Source: Hepsetus odoe
Lineage: Eukaryota > Chordata > Actinopteri > Characiformes > Hepsetidae
Length of the DNA stretch: 64,000 bases
Reading direction: 5' to 3'
Assembly (NCBI GenBank): GCA_017165825.1
Contig: CM029370.1
Location: 13,422,920-13,486,919 of the forward strand
Shown here: positions 1 through 11,387 of the stretch, one piece after another
How positions within the stretch are numbered: the stretch's first letter is position 1
Layout: each line of letters begins with the position of its first letter
The notes under the pieces: generated by a model
The model's input: only the letters and a program-made list of their open reading frames with translations
Told to the model about the DNA's origin: nothing
The model's database searches: none
Translations under genes and position numbers: made by a program

Positions 1-81
1 AAGCTCCAGATCTGATGGATGGACTTGTGTAAAATCCTCACAATTGTAAATCGCAATGCTTTGAGTGCTGATGTTTCATAC

Positions 82-199
82 CATGGGAAGATCCTTAAGG
101 ATCTGGATTCCATCCCCAGGCCCCATATGAGCCACATGGTTAAAGTTGGTAGGGTTTGAGATCAGCTTATTCCTCTTCTCGGGGTCTCTCAGCATCTCT
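82..199 (-). CDS. cdc42bpa: exon: CRIB / CDC42-binding motif
   Basis: The 118-nt exon encodes EMLRDPEKRNKLISNPTNFN then HVAHMGPGDGIQILKDLPM. ISNPTNFNHVAHMG is the CRIB consensus ISxPxxFxHxxHxG, which binds GTP-loaded CDC42. The acceptor is gttttcag and the donor gtatga. The Ser-rich tail and stop codon lie beyond position 1. Confidence 0.96.
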
Positions 200-330
200 C
201 TGAAAACACACAATCAATGGAGCATGCTCTTAAACTTCAGATTTAGATTAGTTTGCGTGATTAACCTTTCAGGTACACAACAAAGCAACTGTTCTGAATA
301 TGAGAGCCTGCATAATACTGTGCTAATATG

Positions 331-575
331 CACAGATCAGCCATAACATTAAAACCGAGTGTTATATTATTTAGGTCCCTGTGATACCTTTCTGAAACAG
401 CTTTCACCCATTAAAGCATGGACACCACAAGACCCCTGAAAAGGTGCTGTGGGATCTGGCACATCATTTTCATCTTCCAAGCTATGAGATGAAGCCCCCA
501 TGGATCAGACTCTTTCGTATAGCACATTGCACAGATCAAAAGTAGGGAACACCTTAAATTCATTGTCATTTGTGT
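331..575. mobile_element. fragment of a fish interspersed repeat (GATCAGCCATAACATTAAAA end)
   Basis: The block starts with the gatcagccataacattaaaa terminus and continues through gacaccacaagacccctgaa and a cacattgcacagatc-like stretch. I recognise this order from a high-copy repeat of fish genomes. A diverged internal part of the same family lies at 41835-42600. Confidence 0.5.
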
Positions 576-1086
576 TCACTTTATATAAAACCCAGATTAA
601 ACAGTCCAGTTGTGTATTTTTTTCCTCTCTCATAACGAAGGGGTTAAAATAGCTTAGTAGGTAACACTGCCACCCACCACAGTAGAAAAGTGTTTGTGAG
701 ATGCCTCAAGCTACCTTTACCTATCGGAGATGTCCAGTCACTAAGCCAAGTGACAAAAATGTCGTGTAAAAGTGAGACGTTGGTATGGCTCAAGGAGACT
801 AGCTGTATGTAGAGATCTGCAAAGTCTTAACCATTGTATAAGCCTGTGTAATAAATGGTGCTGTGTTCACAGTGTGATACGTAATGCAATCTTACACTAC
901 AAGTGATGAAAAGTGGGTCATGCCTTGTGAGAATATGAAGCTGAGATTGTCACAAATGACAGTCTGCTCTGCAGTAAGCTCCGAGACATGTGTAAAGCTG
1001 TTGGTGTAAATGAGACAGATGTTGCAGGGATTGTGAGTGCTGAAAAGTGTGTGTATGCATGTGTGCGCGTGCGCGCATGTGTGTAC

Positions 1087-1210
1087 CTCCTTTGTTGCAG
1101 TCTCTCCTCCTCAGGTATGCGGAAAGAGAAACGTCTCTTGTTGTTCATGCTGCGCACCATCTGCTTCCGGCTGTTATCAGACACCTCTGGCACCACCAGC
1201 TCATCTCCCT
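1087..1210 (-). CDS. cdc42bpa: exon: between CNH and CRIB
   Basis: The 124-nt exon encodes GDELVVPEVSDNSRKQMVRS then MNNKRRFSFRIPEEERLQQR. The MNNKRR.SFR run identifies the alpha paralogue. The acceptor is gctgtttcag and the donor gtacac. Confidence 0.96.
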
Positions 1211-1318
1211 CTGAAACAGCCACACAGACAGATGTATCCAGACACGCTAAGATTCCCAAATTCAGACCTCAAAACAGTCCACAGAGATTAATAAGGGTGT
1301 AGCTGATGTGGCTCATAC

Positions 1319-1403
1319 CTGCTGTCTTGTTTCTGAAATAGATGAGTCTCACCGTTTCTAAGCCCAGCAGATTCAGAGAACCATCTGTGTTCAGTGGTCG
1401 GAC
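1319..1403 (-). CDS. cdc42bpa: exon: end of CNH domain
   Basis: The 85-nt exon encodes VRPLNTDGSLNLLGLETVRL then IYFRNKTA, the last CNH strand. The acceptor is cttgcccaag and the donor gtatga. Confidence 0.95.
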
Positions 1404-1814
1404 CTTGGGCAAGATATATTAGAACTTCTTACTCACTCTTTAAACCAATCAATTATGCAGAATAACCATTGGTATTATTTTTTTCAAGTAAATTGGTGAA
1501 CATTTTTAATGTTTTTTTTTTTTCTGTTCAAATTTACAGTTCCCTTTTTAGTAAAGTTACCTCTCTCAAATTGGATTGGTTTTTTTTTGTTTGTTTTTTT
1601 AACATCTTCAGCTACACTACAGATCTGTTACTTTACCCAAGCCTGATAAAAGTACAACTATACAACTATGACACATCTCAGGATTTTAAATTTTGCAATC
1701 TCGATTGAGCCTTAAAGCTACTAGTCAGGTTCAAGGTTCAATTTCACACCTGAGGATTTTTTTTTTTTACCCTAACCTGCAGTCACACTGATACTATGAT
1801 AATGTAACATAACA

Positions 1815-2090
1815 TTACATTGCTTGTTTATTATTATTATATATTATATAATATATATATATTATTATTATTGTTGTTGTATATTATTATTATTATTATT
1901 ACTGTATATTATATTATTATTATTATTATTACATTTATTTATTATTACATTTATATTCATATTTTTGCTATATTTATATTTTTGCTACTTGTTATTTATA
2001 TGTATAATTCATTCAAAACTTATTACCGTGTATATTACTCTTGTAGATATGTATATGTATATATATATATAGATAGATAATTTATTATTT
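1815..2090. repeat. AT-rich low-complexity tract, (ATT)n/(AT)n
   Basis: Imperfect ATT, AT and TTA runs, with one short TTG interruption, fill most of the intron between the exons at 1403 and 2499. Open frames across it are artefacts of Tyr/Ile/Leu codon runs. Confidence 0.9.
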
Positions 2091-2498
2091 ATTTATAACT
2101 CCTCTATTTTTCTCCTGTACTTGTTCCTGTTCTCTCTCTATATCTTTATATATTTTTTCTTTTCTTTCTGTACACCTGTCTTTTTTTTATAAGAGCCCTG
2201 TAACGCCCAAATTTCCCATTCGTGGGATAATAAAAGATCACTCTACTCTTCTCTAAATATTCAGTATTTTTGTTAATGTAAATATAATTATTAAGTTAAA
2301 AAAAAAAAAGTTTTGTCTAAAACCTCTAAGATTCAGATTAAAGCACATTGATTTGTGTACAGATAGTTACTGCAAAATCTCTGTTATTCCTGCTAAACTG
2401 TCCTGCATTCTTGTTGTTGTTTACTGTGATTTCTGAATGACAATTTAAACGAGAAAACCTTTCGAACAAATCTGGCATCAAGGAACAGCTTTTCTAAC

Positions 2499-2589
2499 CT
2501 TTTTGAGAGGGATGGTCTGAATCCATTCCATAGTGTTCACATCAAACACATCAACTGCGTTCTCACTGTACACCGACAGGTAGGGGGCG
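2499..2589 (-). CDS. cdc42bpa: exon: CNH domain, APYLSVYSENAVDVFDVNTM
   Basis: The 91-nt exon encodes APYLSVYSENAVDVFDVNTM then EWIQTIPLKK. It is almost identical to mammalian MRCK-alpha. The acceptor is caggcttcag and the donor gttaga. Confidence 0.96.
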
Positions 2590-3269
2590 CTGAAGCCTGC
2601 AGGATGTCCAGTTATTAGAAATGACCAATTTTCCTTTTTTTTTTTTTGATTTTTAAAAATGTAAACAAATTCTACAAGAAGAAAATTAAATGAAATCCCT
2701 AAGAACACAAATCAACCCACAAATCAACCCACAAATCAAGACTTTACACAGTAAAGCCTGGATTTCTTTTTTCTCCCAATAACACCAGGCAGGATTTATT
2801 TGTTTTCATTGTAAACTGAAACTCACCACTTAAATGTGCAAAGTAAGGACCTCTGATCATTAGCAAACTGTGGCTGTTACTGCAAAGCCCTTAGTTCAAG
2901 CCAATCTAACACTTACTCGCATTAACATTTCTTGATCAAAACACATTTGAAGTTTTTGGAAGACATTTCATCTTTTATCTGAAACAGACTTGTTTTTATT
3001 CTTGCAGAACCCTGGAATAGCACTGCCAGTTTTCACTTCTAACAGCTTGCTGAAACCAGGCTAAACTATGGATGGTATTCACAACTGGTATTAATTCGTT
3101 ATTTTTAAAGAGTATTTGAACAGTATTAATATTCATATGACACCCATTGCACAGAAATCATTAGAAGGGGCACCTCGGCCTTAAAGTTATCACGAAAACC
3201 AGAAAAATTCTGGTTTATAAATCAACTCCAGTTCAGTTCTCCAGATCAAACTCAAATAGTCTGGGACAC

Positions 3270-3568
3270 TTACAACATGCTGTAACAACAGCAGGCCACA
3301 TCAGCTCCTGCTGGCGTGAGCGTCGGCCATGTGTGTCCACATACACGCCGAGCTGACTGAAACACAGCAACAGCTCCTTGCTGGATATTTCCACAGCGCA
3401 CAGTGCATCCATGCCCTGCTGCCCGATAAAGGCCAGTGTGGGGTCCTCTGGGTGCAGGAGACTAACTGGAGCAGAGTCGGAGAGCAGGCTACAGCGCATA
3501 AAGCCCGTCTGGTATCCCACAACCAGACGTTCACTCAGCAGCGCCACCCATTGGACCAATCCTGGCAC
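3270..3568 (-). CDS. cdc42bpa: exon: CNH domain
   Basis: The 299-nt exon begins VPGLVQWVALLSERLVVGYQ, continues through FIGQQGMDALCAVEISSKEL and ends GRRSRQQELMWPA, then VVTACC. The acceptor is cttatatcag. The donor is gtgtcc, after AA of a split Asn. Confidence 0.95.
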
Positions 3569-4052
3569 CTGATATAAGAATAAGGTAGGAAGCTTAGTTA
3601 ACATCGTTGATTTAGAAATAATAGTTTAACTTGCAGGATACTTTGGTAATGTAAACACTTAAGAAAAACATGCTTACATTACAAACATGTGCCTGCCTTT
3701 AGGGTTCTTTACATTTCACTAGAATGGCCATTTGCACTCTGCATGCCTTTGTATATGAGGAAAGAAATCTTGCTATATTCAAAGTAATTAAGCATATATA
3801 TGATATTCTTAAGTTTAAAGTATACATGATAAATGCCTGAAATTTCTCCTGATTTATTTTTTTTTTTTTGCTATTAACTGATTTAGTAAGTATAAATCAT
3901 TTTATAAATGAGTTCTAAAAGGACTTATTATTATTGCTTATTTTTTTTATTTGAATTACTGTTCTTTAATGTGTCGGCCAGCATTACCAAAGCCATAAAC
4001 ACTAACATTTTTATTTAACTTTGTCGTCATTACTGATTAATGTGTAAACTAC

Positions 4053-4351
4053 CAGGATCTCCCGCAAACGCTGGTGGCGGGCCTTGCTCTTGTTGACCTC
4101 ATAGCAGATTATATGGCGCTTCATGGCCACACACAGGCAGGTGAGGGTCCCGTTGCGCAGCATTCCAGACACAAGGGTCTGGCAGCCTTTCGTCTCAGGA
4201 AGTTTGATGGATTCAACCTCACGGCCATCAAGGCCAGCCATTGGGATCAACCGCACATGCCGGTTCCTGCCTGAAATGGCAGCCAGCAACTGCTCTGAGG
4301 GCAGCAGCTCCACATGGTGCACTTTTTTATTGTCACCCATACGAATGATCT
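4053..4351 (-). CDS. cdc42bpa: exon: CNH domain
   Basis: The 299-nt exon encodes IIRMGDNKKVHHVELLPSEQ, ISGRNRHVRLIPMAGLDGRE, IKLPETKGCQTLVSGMLRNG and LTCLCVAMKRHIICYEVNKS. It is close to mammalian MRCK-alpha throughout and ends in phase 0. The acceptor is tcctcag and the donor gtagtt. Confidence 0.96.
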
Positions 4352-4539
4352 CTGAGGAAAGAACCAAAGTGATAGAAATAATCAACTATCAATTCTATTC
4401 CTATAAGTATAGCCTTTAATGAATATTAGATTTATATATGCATTTTTAGATTCCTCTATTTTTCTGTACACATAAAATATGTAAACTAAAAACCCAGAAA
4501 CTAAACCAGTCCTCTGATCAACAAAATATGAATGTTTAC

Positions 4540-4602
4540 CATCTTTGATGATATGGATCACGTAAAGGCCTTCTTCATTACCTAGGGCCACACGCTCATG
4601 AT
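4540..4602 (-). CDS. cdc42bpa: exon: CNH domain
   Basis: The 63-nt exon encodes HERVALGNEEGLYVIHIIKD, flanked by a split Asp and a split Glu. GNEEGL is a conserved CNH blade motif. The acceptor is cttttag and the donor gtaaac. Confidence 0.95.
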
Positions 4603-4692
4603 CTAAAAGAAACAAAACAGGATAACATCATCAAGTGCCATAAATCTTTCAAATAACCATGGCTTGGTTGTGGGGATGAAGTGGTTTCTTAC

Positions 4693-4912
4693 CTATAATA
4701 GCAGCAGTCTGAGTGGTTTTGATTAGAGGCAGCGTGCTGTCGTAGGCTTCTTTAGGCACATAAACAAAGCGCTCCTTCAACTTGTTTTTCTTAAGGATGC
4801 GGTGCAGCTCTTGGAGCAACCCCACCCATTTGGCACGTTCATGGTTACTGTCAGCCAAGATAAGGATGGATGTCTTCTTGCTAGAGGTGGCCGACAGCTG
4901 AGATGCTGTTAC
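4693..4912 (-). CDS. cdc42bpa: exon: PH C-terminal helix and start of CNH
   Basis: The 220-nt exon encodes VTASQLSATSSKKTSILILA, the PH helix ADSNHERAKWVGLLQELHRI, then VPKEAYDSTLPLIKTTQTAA. The last part begins the citron-homology (CNH) beta-propeller. The acceptor is tctccttag and the donor gtaaga. Confidence 0.96.
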
Positions 4913-5334
4913 CTAAGGAGAATCGGAATTGTCACTGTAAGTCACACATTTTGTTAACGTACATAAATTTAATAAACACTTATTATTAAAAACATTTGCA
5001 CTGTACTTCCACACATCATATAAAGGACATTTCATATGTACTTGCACAATACATCAGCCATCTCTTTCATCAGAAATGGTGGTGTTGGTTTTTTATTTTG
5101 ATTATTAATCACTGAAGGGCTAAATGACACGAAATAAGGACTCTTAATTATCAAGGATGCAATGACAATTTCATTAAGTGGCTCACCCACACAGTGTATC
5201 ATGATATACACTGGCAGAGAAACGGGACTTTATCGCAGTATTTAACAGAAACTTAAATCAGAAATCAACAACATATCCACCAAAAGTAACTACTGCATGC
5301 AATTTAATGTTATCATTAAAATGATACACAAAAA

Positions 5335-5336
<2 letters not shown>

Positions 5337-5378
<42 letters not shown>

Positions 5379-5384
5379 CGTGTG

Positions 5385-5442
<58 letters not shown>
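5337..5442. repeat. compound microsatellite (AT)20-(CA)28
   Basis: A pure AT run from 5337 to 5376, a 9-nt spacer, then a pure CA run to 5442. On the sense strand of cdc42bpa it reads (TG)n then (TA)n, starting 8 nt after the donor of the exon at 5450-5531. Confidence 0.97.
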
Positions 5443-5443
<1 letters not shown>

Positions 5444-5449
5444 TCTTAC

Positions 5450-5531
5450 TCTGAATATGCAGGGGATATCTTTCCTGTTGGCATGGATGACATCTGAGGC
5501 CAAGACTGAGCTTACTGAAAACAATTCATCC
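5450..5531 (-). CDS. cdc42bpa: exon: PH domain, middle
   Basis: The 82-nt exon encodes DELFSVSSVLASDVIHANRK then DIPCIFR. The acceptor is tctcctcag. The donor gtaaga is followed 8 nt into the intron by a long (TG)n tract on the sense strand, reported as a finding. Confidence 0.96.
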
Positions 5532-5634
5532 CTGAGGAGAAAGTGTTATATAAAAAAAAAAAGAACATTACTTGCAAAGTGACACATCCTTTAGAGTGAA
5601 TAGCTTCATACTATCAAAAGAATGAACATCTTAC

Positions 5635-5774
5635 CTCATGTCAATGACTTGGCTAACTGCCACACTGGGCTGGCTGGTTTTGCCTTCAACTAGTTCATAC
5701 AGAAAGATTTTAAAGTCACACACCACAGCCAGGGCCCTCTGCCAGCCCTTCTTCACACCTGTTGGCTTCGGCAC
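5635..5774 (-). CDS. cdc42bpa: exon: PH domain, N-terminal half
   Basis: The 140-nt exon encodes VPKPTGVKKGWQRALAVVCD then FKIFLYELVEGKTSQPSVAV and SQVIDM, with Arg split at the donor. The KKGWQR.LAVVCD strand pattern is the start of the PH fold. The acceptor is gaatcag and the donor gtaaga. Confidence 0.96.
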
Positions 5775-5869
5775 CTGATTCAGACAAGATGACAAGGAGG
5801 GAGGGAAAAGTACATCTTTATTCATAAATCAGTCAGGCTGTCTGTCTACAGCATCTACACATTGTAAAA

Positions 5870-6102
5870 GTGAAAAAGTGAAAGTGACTACCCTTGTGCA
5901 CAGCACAACACAATAACATTCAACCTCTGCGTTTCACCCAAACACACGTGCTTCAGGGGGCAGCTATTGAAAGGGCCCAGGGAGCAGTGACGGAGACGTT
6001 ACCTTGCTCAAGAGTACCTCGGTGCAACCTACTGGTGAGGGAATCGAACCCACAATCTTCCGATCCGGGGCAACTCCCAAACCACTAGACCACCGCTGCC
6101 CC
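5870..6102 (-). mobile_element. tRNA-derived SINE
   Basis: On the minus strand it starts GGGGCAGCGGTGGTCTAGTGG (A box) and has GGTTCGATTCC (B box) about 40 nt later. It ends in a tail containing cactttcacttttt. It is the same family as the copies near 20.0, 40.8, 47.1, 63.0 and 63.4 kb. Confidence 0.8.
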
Positions 6103-6380
6103 ATACTATCAAAAGTACCCATATTTGTTCAAATGTGACCCAGAAGGTGAACAAAGGACAAAATGCATGAGGTTTCTTCTGAAAATGACAACTTAGGTCA
6201 CTTAAAAATGTGTACGGGTCCTTACTGCAGTGAGTGCATTCATAACCATTCACCACTGGTTCTGCGGTGGTTACTATAGCACCTCTGGCCCTTTGGTGCC
6301 CCCTACTCGGTCAAAACTGTCACAGCGCGATTTAGACCTTTACTGACACATTCCAAAGATGTCATGACTGCACTGCTTAC

Positions 6381-6517
6381 CCGCACATGGCCCTCATATG
6401 CAGTGCCAATGCCCCTCTGCGTGTCAATACCGAGTGGACCCTTGATCTGATCAGGGGGAACTGGGCACACAGAGGGGGCCTTGTCCGCACACATCACGTG
6501 GCAGGTGAAATTACATA
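6381..6517 (-). CDS. cdc42bpa: exon: C1 zinc finger, second half, and linker to PH
   Basis: The 137-nt exon encodes CNFTCHVMCADKAPSVCPVP, then PDQIKGPLGIDTQRGIGTAY and EGHVR. It supplies the last Cys/His ligands of the C1 finger. GPLGID.Q.GIGTAYEGHVR is a hallmark of MRCK. The acceptor is tttttcag and the donor gtaagc. Confidence 0.96.
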
Positions 6518-6600
6518 CTGAAAAAACATAGTAAGTGAAAGTTGTATGAGATCATCTAAGCATCTATTTATCATGAAAGCTAGAGAATTCGTGAACATAC

Positions 6601-6636
6601 AAACAGGAACACATACATACATACATATATATACAC

Positions 6637-6682
<46 letters not shown>
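6601..6682. repeat. (CATA)n / (AT)n microsatellite
   Basis: Short acat/cata repeats lead into a pure AT run of about 45 bp, in the intron between the two C1-domain exons. Confidence 0.95.
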
Positions 6683-6684
<2 letters not shown>

Positions 6685-6914
6685 ATATGAATGCGGTTTT
6701 GAGAACAATATCAGTTTTATCAAAAATAAGTCAGCGACCTCTTTCATCAGACATGGTAGTGTTGCTTCTGTTTCGATTATTAACCACTAAAGGGCTAGAG
6801 CAGGGTATTACATCCTTGTAAAATGATCATTTCATTAAGTGTCTCAAAAAACATGCTTTAGAGTGTATCATGTTATACATTAGCAGAAAAACGTTTATTC
6901 CCTCTCACTCTCAC

Positions 6915-7020
6915 CTTCACAGGCACAGCCCTGGCGGATAAGGCCAACCATCAGTGACGTGCAGTGGTTACATTTGGTGGGGACGCTGAAAGACTTCACC
7001 ATAAACTGATGCGCCTTAGG
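6915..7020 (-). CDS. cdc42bpa: exon: C1 zinc finger, first half
   Basis: The 106-nt exon encodes PKAHQFMVKSFSVPTKCNHC then TSLMVGLIRQGCACE. Joined to the next exon it gives the complete C1 pattern H-X12-C-X2-C-X13-C-X2-C-X4-H-X2-C-X7-C, all ligands present. The C1 domain binds membrane lipid or phorbol ester in this family. The acceptor is gtgttgcag and the donor gtgaga. Confidence 0.96.
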
Positions 7021-7192
7021 CTGCAACACAGACAAAGATACAATACTACAGTCAAAAATTTTTGTTAGAACCTGCTGATAATGATAATGCAGCCTCATGA
7101 TAAACAGGTATAACTTTTCATTGCATTTATGTTCAATTTAGTCATTATTTATATTATTCATAATTCACATTGAATCTTGTCAACTTTCTTAC

Positions 7193-7270
7193 TTTAGGAG
7201 AGGAGTGCCCGAGGCTACTGAAGCCCGGTCTGCCAGTTGGAGTTTGAAGACGTGTCGAGTTATCCACAAG
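7193..7270 (-). CDS. cdc42bpa: linker exon before the C1 domain
   Basis: The 78-nt phase 0-0 exon encodes 26 residues, LVDNSTRLQTPTGRPGFSSL then GHSSPK. It aligns by position with the VDSTPLSVHTPTL exon of mammals but is diverged. The acceptor is tcttctgcag and the donor gtaaga. Confidence 0.82.
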
Positions 7271-7794
7271 CTGCAGAAGACGAGGGCAAATACTCATAAG
7301 ACACGTTTACACAGTGTTTATCAGACAGAAGATGTTCCACAAGAGGGAGCCATTAGATTTTGTGTGCATCACTAAAGAGGCATGAATCTACTGCAGTCCC
7401 CAATTGCTGAACATATGCCTGAAACACCACATGCACACATGTGAAAACACTGCAGCTGTTTACTGACAAAGGAAATGATTTCTATCACAACACCAGCACT
7501 TTCATAAAAGCGAATGCCGACTGACACATTCTGGTTATTTTCTGCTACATTTGTGTATTTGTTTTGTAAAACTACAGAACTGATTTAAAGTAAGAGAGTT
7601 TCAACTGTGTCTAAGAACAAGCAGATTGAAAATAGGTAGTAAATAAACGTTATTTGCTACTACGTGAGGGCATGTGAGGACTTTGCCAAGGCAACGTCTG
7701 AGACGGCAAAGGTAGTGTGGCTGTAGCAAGACTAACTACTGTCATTGTTTTAACATTACACACTGGCCATAAACAAGCTTAGTTTAATGGTTAC

Positions 7795-7911
7795 CTCAAT
7801 TGGTTCAAGGTCACTAGCAGTAGATGGCGAGCGTGAGCGGGATATCCGGCGAGATTTGGAATCCTCGTCCCGTGATGGAGTGTTAGAAGGAGTAAAATCA
7901 GCTGAGTCAAG
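7795..7911 (-). CDS. cdc42bpa: probable alternative linker exon, Arg/Ser-rich
   Basis: The 117-nt phase 0-0 exon encodes LDSADFTPSNTPSRDEDSKS then RRISRSRSPSTASDLEPIE. The run SRSPSTASDLEPIE resembles the alternative mammalian segment SRSTSPSTSSEAEPVK. Many SP, TP and RRxS sites are visible. The acceptor is ctctttcag and the donor gtaacc. Confidence 0.85.
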
Positions 7912-9323
7912 CTGAAAGAGAGAGCAAAAAAGAGAGCATGAGAGAGACAGATGAGAGAGGAAAAAATGGGGGTTAACAAATTTAAAGTCCAGGGAGGGGA
8001 AAAAACAAAAACAAACAAAAAAACCAAGAAATTTACGAGTCCCAATTCTGCCATTTAATAGCCCAGAATAGACCATGCTTAGAGCTAAACTACACAGAAA
8101 AGGCTGCACCATCTCAATGAAGATCTGGATGAGGTTAAATTTGGTTAAGAGAGTTCTGGGGATGTGATTTTACAGAAAAAAAAAAAATAATTGGTTGACT
8201 TCCTGCATTTGCTAGTAATCTTAGCCTCAAAGCTCCTGTTCTACAAGAAGCTAAGGACAATAAATACATCTTGTCTAATGGGCTGCACACCCGGAGATAG
8301 TGGAAAATAGTGTGCATTAGAATTTTGCTGACCTGTTCCTTTAACACCAAGCATTTAAAAATGGTTAAATCGTAAAAGAGTACTTTAGCCCAAATGAGAC
8401 CGGGTGCATTAAGTCCAAAAGAGTTTATCTGGAATCAGTGCTTGTTTACAGAAATCACACCCACAAAGAGAATGGAACAAAGAAACGTGCAGAGCAGCCA
8501 GGCCTCAATCCAAGACACTGAAAAGACACAATGCACACTGAAAAAGCCCACACATCCACCTCACATGCAGAACACAAGGGCAGATAACCAAGCCAACCAA
8601 AAACCCATTTACCACATAATAACATGGGAACAGAAATGAGTGCAAATATGAAATGACAGCTTATTATGATTTATAAATGCAGCAGAACTGTATTGTAAAA
8701 GAAACGGGGCAATCACGATCCCAAAAGCGCCGAGATTATGATGAGTTCTCATGCGTTACAGTATAGACAACTACCACCCATGCAGAAAGCATTGATATGT
8801 GTGGAGAAAAGACAGTTCTACTGTTCTGGGGTCAGTGAAACCTTTAAAGTTTGGTGAAAAATCTAATCATATTTGCTGGAGGTCTGAATATTTAGCTTTT
8901 AACTGTAACTATATAGTTAATTTAGCAACCAAGCAAGAGAAGTTTATAGACCAGAGTTCAGCAGTGTGCAAACTGCTTGCCTAAGCCATTATTAACTAGC
9001 CTTGTCTTATGTCTATTGCAGGCACGTTTAAAGAGTGAAGAGTTTTGACTACACTTTTGTCCATTTTCAAAAATAACTGCATGTTATAGTGTCTAAACTA
9101 GAAGTCTGTTGAACAACTTGCAGTTGTGCACCATGCCATGTGTGCATCCATTACTTTTTAGCTACCTAAGATTTGTAGCCTTAGAGAAATCCTGAAGAAG
9201 CAACCTTTAGAAATTAAGACTGCATTGGCTGATAAACTACATGAAGGAAAGTTTTTTTTTTCTTAAACAGATTTTACCCCAAATTAATGTTTAAACCCAG
9301 TGGAAAACCAAAGTGAAGCTTAC

Positions 9324-9362
9324 ACGACGGCCTTTGCTTCCTGGACCACAAGAAGGTGAACG
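9324..9362 (-). CDS. cdc42bpa: microexon: RSPSCGPGSKGRR
   Basis: This 39-nt phase 0-0 microexon encodes 13 residues, close to RSPSCTPASKGRR of mammalian MRCK-alpha. It is flanked by the acceptor ttttttaaag and the donor gtaagc. The SPSC and KGRR motifs suggest a basic, phosphorylatable linker. It is probably an alternative exon and is too short for ORF-based detection. Confidence 0.85.
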
Positions 9363-9942
9363 CTTTAAAAAAGGAGAGAATACAAAAAAAAAGACATCAT
9401 TATTTTGTAAAATAAAGTGCAGGGAAGTTTCTAAGCTAGGAGTGAGAGTCTAGTGCTTTTCAGAACAGCTCTAAGAAAGCAAAGTTGTGAAAGAAAAACA
9501 CGTTGGAACATGTGTTATCAAGTTGTTGGATCTCTGGATGCTCTCCAGGCCTATGGCACAAAGGGATCAGTCCATTGGAGAGAATTAGGCAGGAGCCACC
9601 AACAGCAGGAGGGTGGAGGACAAAAAGGGATTGAATAGGTAATCTACTCTTGACACGCTAAGTTACATTACACCTGTAACCACTGGACCAAGGATAAAGA
9701 AGAAAAAAAGGAGCAAATGTCAGCCCTGTTTTATTTCTTAGGGCAAATATGTATGTGGATATGCGTGTACATGCCTATCATGAACACAGAGCAGTCTTAA
9801 CCTTTTGTGATAGGCTGCTGGAAACAAACTGTTAAGGTCAAAGTACAGCCTACTAACTGATACAAACTGACACTGATTTTTGGCAAGCCTTGATGTTAGG
9901 AGGGGTCCTGACATACTGGCTTTGTTTATTAGATCTTTATCC

Positions 9943-9963
9943 TGTGTGTGTGTGTGTGTGTGA
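9943..9963. repeat. (GT)n microsatellite
   Basis: About ten GT units, intronic. Confidence 0.9.
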
Positions 9964-10236
9964 GGTAAGTGTTGGGGAGGGGTTAGGATGTTCTAAGCTG
10001 TATTGCTGAAAACACTGCAAATATCTGTAGGATTCTTAAAAATGAAGGTGCCAAAAGGGTTACTGATGCCATAGAAAAACCATGACTTTTCAAGTGCAAC
10101 GTCAGCCTTGAGTTTGTGTAGTAACGTAGTCGATTTTCACTGGTCATGTCACAGAAAGGAACCATATGTTGGACTTTATAACATCAACAACAAACTTTAC
10201 GTTCCATTTCCGTTACATTTCATATTATTATACTAT

Positions 10237-10787
10237 ACAGTACTGTGCAAAAGTTTTAGGCAGCTGTGAAAAAATCCTATAAACAAAGAATGCTTTCAGA
10301 AATAAAAATAATGATTGTTCATTTTTATCAATTCACAAAATGCAAAGGGAGTGAACAAAAGAAAAATCTAAATCAAATCAATATTTGGTGTTACTACCTT
10401 TTGCCTTCAAACCAGCATCAGTTCTTCTAGGTACACTTGCACAAAGTCAGGGATTTTGTAGGATTATAGTCGGTGTATGATCAACCAGTTTTACCAAACA
10501 TGTGCTGATGATCATCAATGTCACACGGAGGTTGAATGTTGAATGTTTGGAACAACCTACCAGCCGAGTTCCTTCAAAAACTGTGTGCAAGTGTACCTAG
10601 AAGAATTGATGCTGTTTTGAAGGCAAAGGGTGGTCACACCAAATATTGATTGGATTTAGATTTCTCTTTTGTTCATTCACTGCATTTTGTTGATTGATGA
10701 AAATAAATGATTCACATTTCCATTTTTTAAAGCATTCTTTGTTTACAGCATTTTTTCACACCTGCCTAACATTTTGTACAGTACTGT
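10237..10787 (+). mobile_element. Tc1-like element, internally deleted (copy 1)
   Basis: Inverted ends cagtactgtgcaaaagtttt and its complement, with TA at the boundaries. The inner ends of the inverted arms contain accagcatcagttcttcta and its near-complement. The right arm retains the last transposase codons, NNLPAEFLQKLCASVPRRID then AVLKAKGGHTKY. Its left side extends further than in copies 2 and 3, so it is a different deletion derivative. Confidence 0.85.
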
Positions 10788-11387
10788 ATATTGTTTTGTA
10801 TGTTAATGAAAAAAGATTTGAAGGTTAACAAATTGTCAAATATGTTTACTATGAAAAGAACAAAAAAATAGTTTTAAAAGAGTCAAAATGATTCAACAGC
10901 AAATTACGTTCCCTTATTCACTGGATCAATCCAAAAAAGAATGGCAGTCAACCAATATTTTTGTAATCCAAAAGATTCCCCACAAGACCAGGGAGACTTT
11001 TTTTGCGGTGATGAGACAGATTGTCCTTTAGAGACAGTATATTTTCTATATTTTCTGCACACCTACAAACAGAACTGGGTTCTCCTCCTATAATAACATA
11101 TCACTAATCTAAAGCACGAGTCAGTGTGGTTACAGGTTTTCATTCAAATCATACGAACAACTTCACCAATGTTGCTCTGCTCTCTAACTAAAGTTATCCG
11201 TTTAAGCTCACAGGAAGCAATGCCAGATAAGATTTTGGTGTGAGTTATCAATGATATCAATGTTGCTAAAAAGAGAATTTTTGGCATCTTCATTGTTGCT
11301 TTGAGTGTTCTGAGGATTTGGACCAACTGAATGCAAGAAATGATAAGAGGGCTTGGCTTTCACAGTAGGTCCTGAAACAAGACTTAC

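Larger units (their letters stand above)
9363..11387 (-). other. cdc42bpa: intron between linker exons
   Basis: It holds a Tc1-like deletion derivative (10237-10787) and a short (GT)n run at 9943-9963. I saw no exon in the rest. The sequence between 9.4 and 9.7 kb is open over 60 codons on the plus strand but has no recognisable product. Confidence 0.7.

Noticed and set aside
1820..2080. Overlapping 80-codon frames rich in Tyr/Ile/Leu
   Set aside because: Produced by ATT/AT low-complexity sequence. Not coding.
5888..6100. tRNA-like A and B boxes suggesting a tRNA gene (also near 12130, 47030 and 63330)
   Set aside because: The boxes belong to tRNA-derived SINEs with long non-tRNA bodies and shared tails. 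No intact cloverleaf with an aminoacyl stem was seen.
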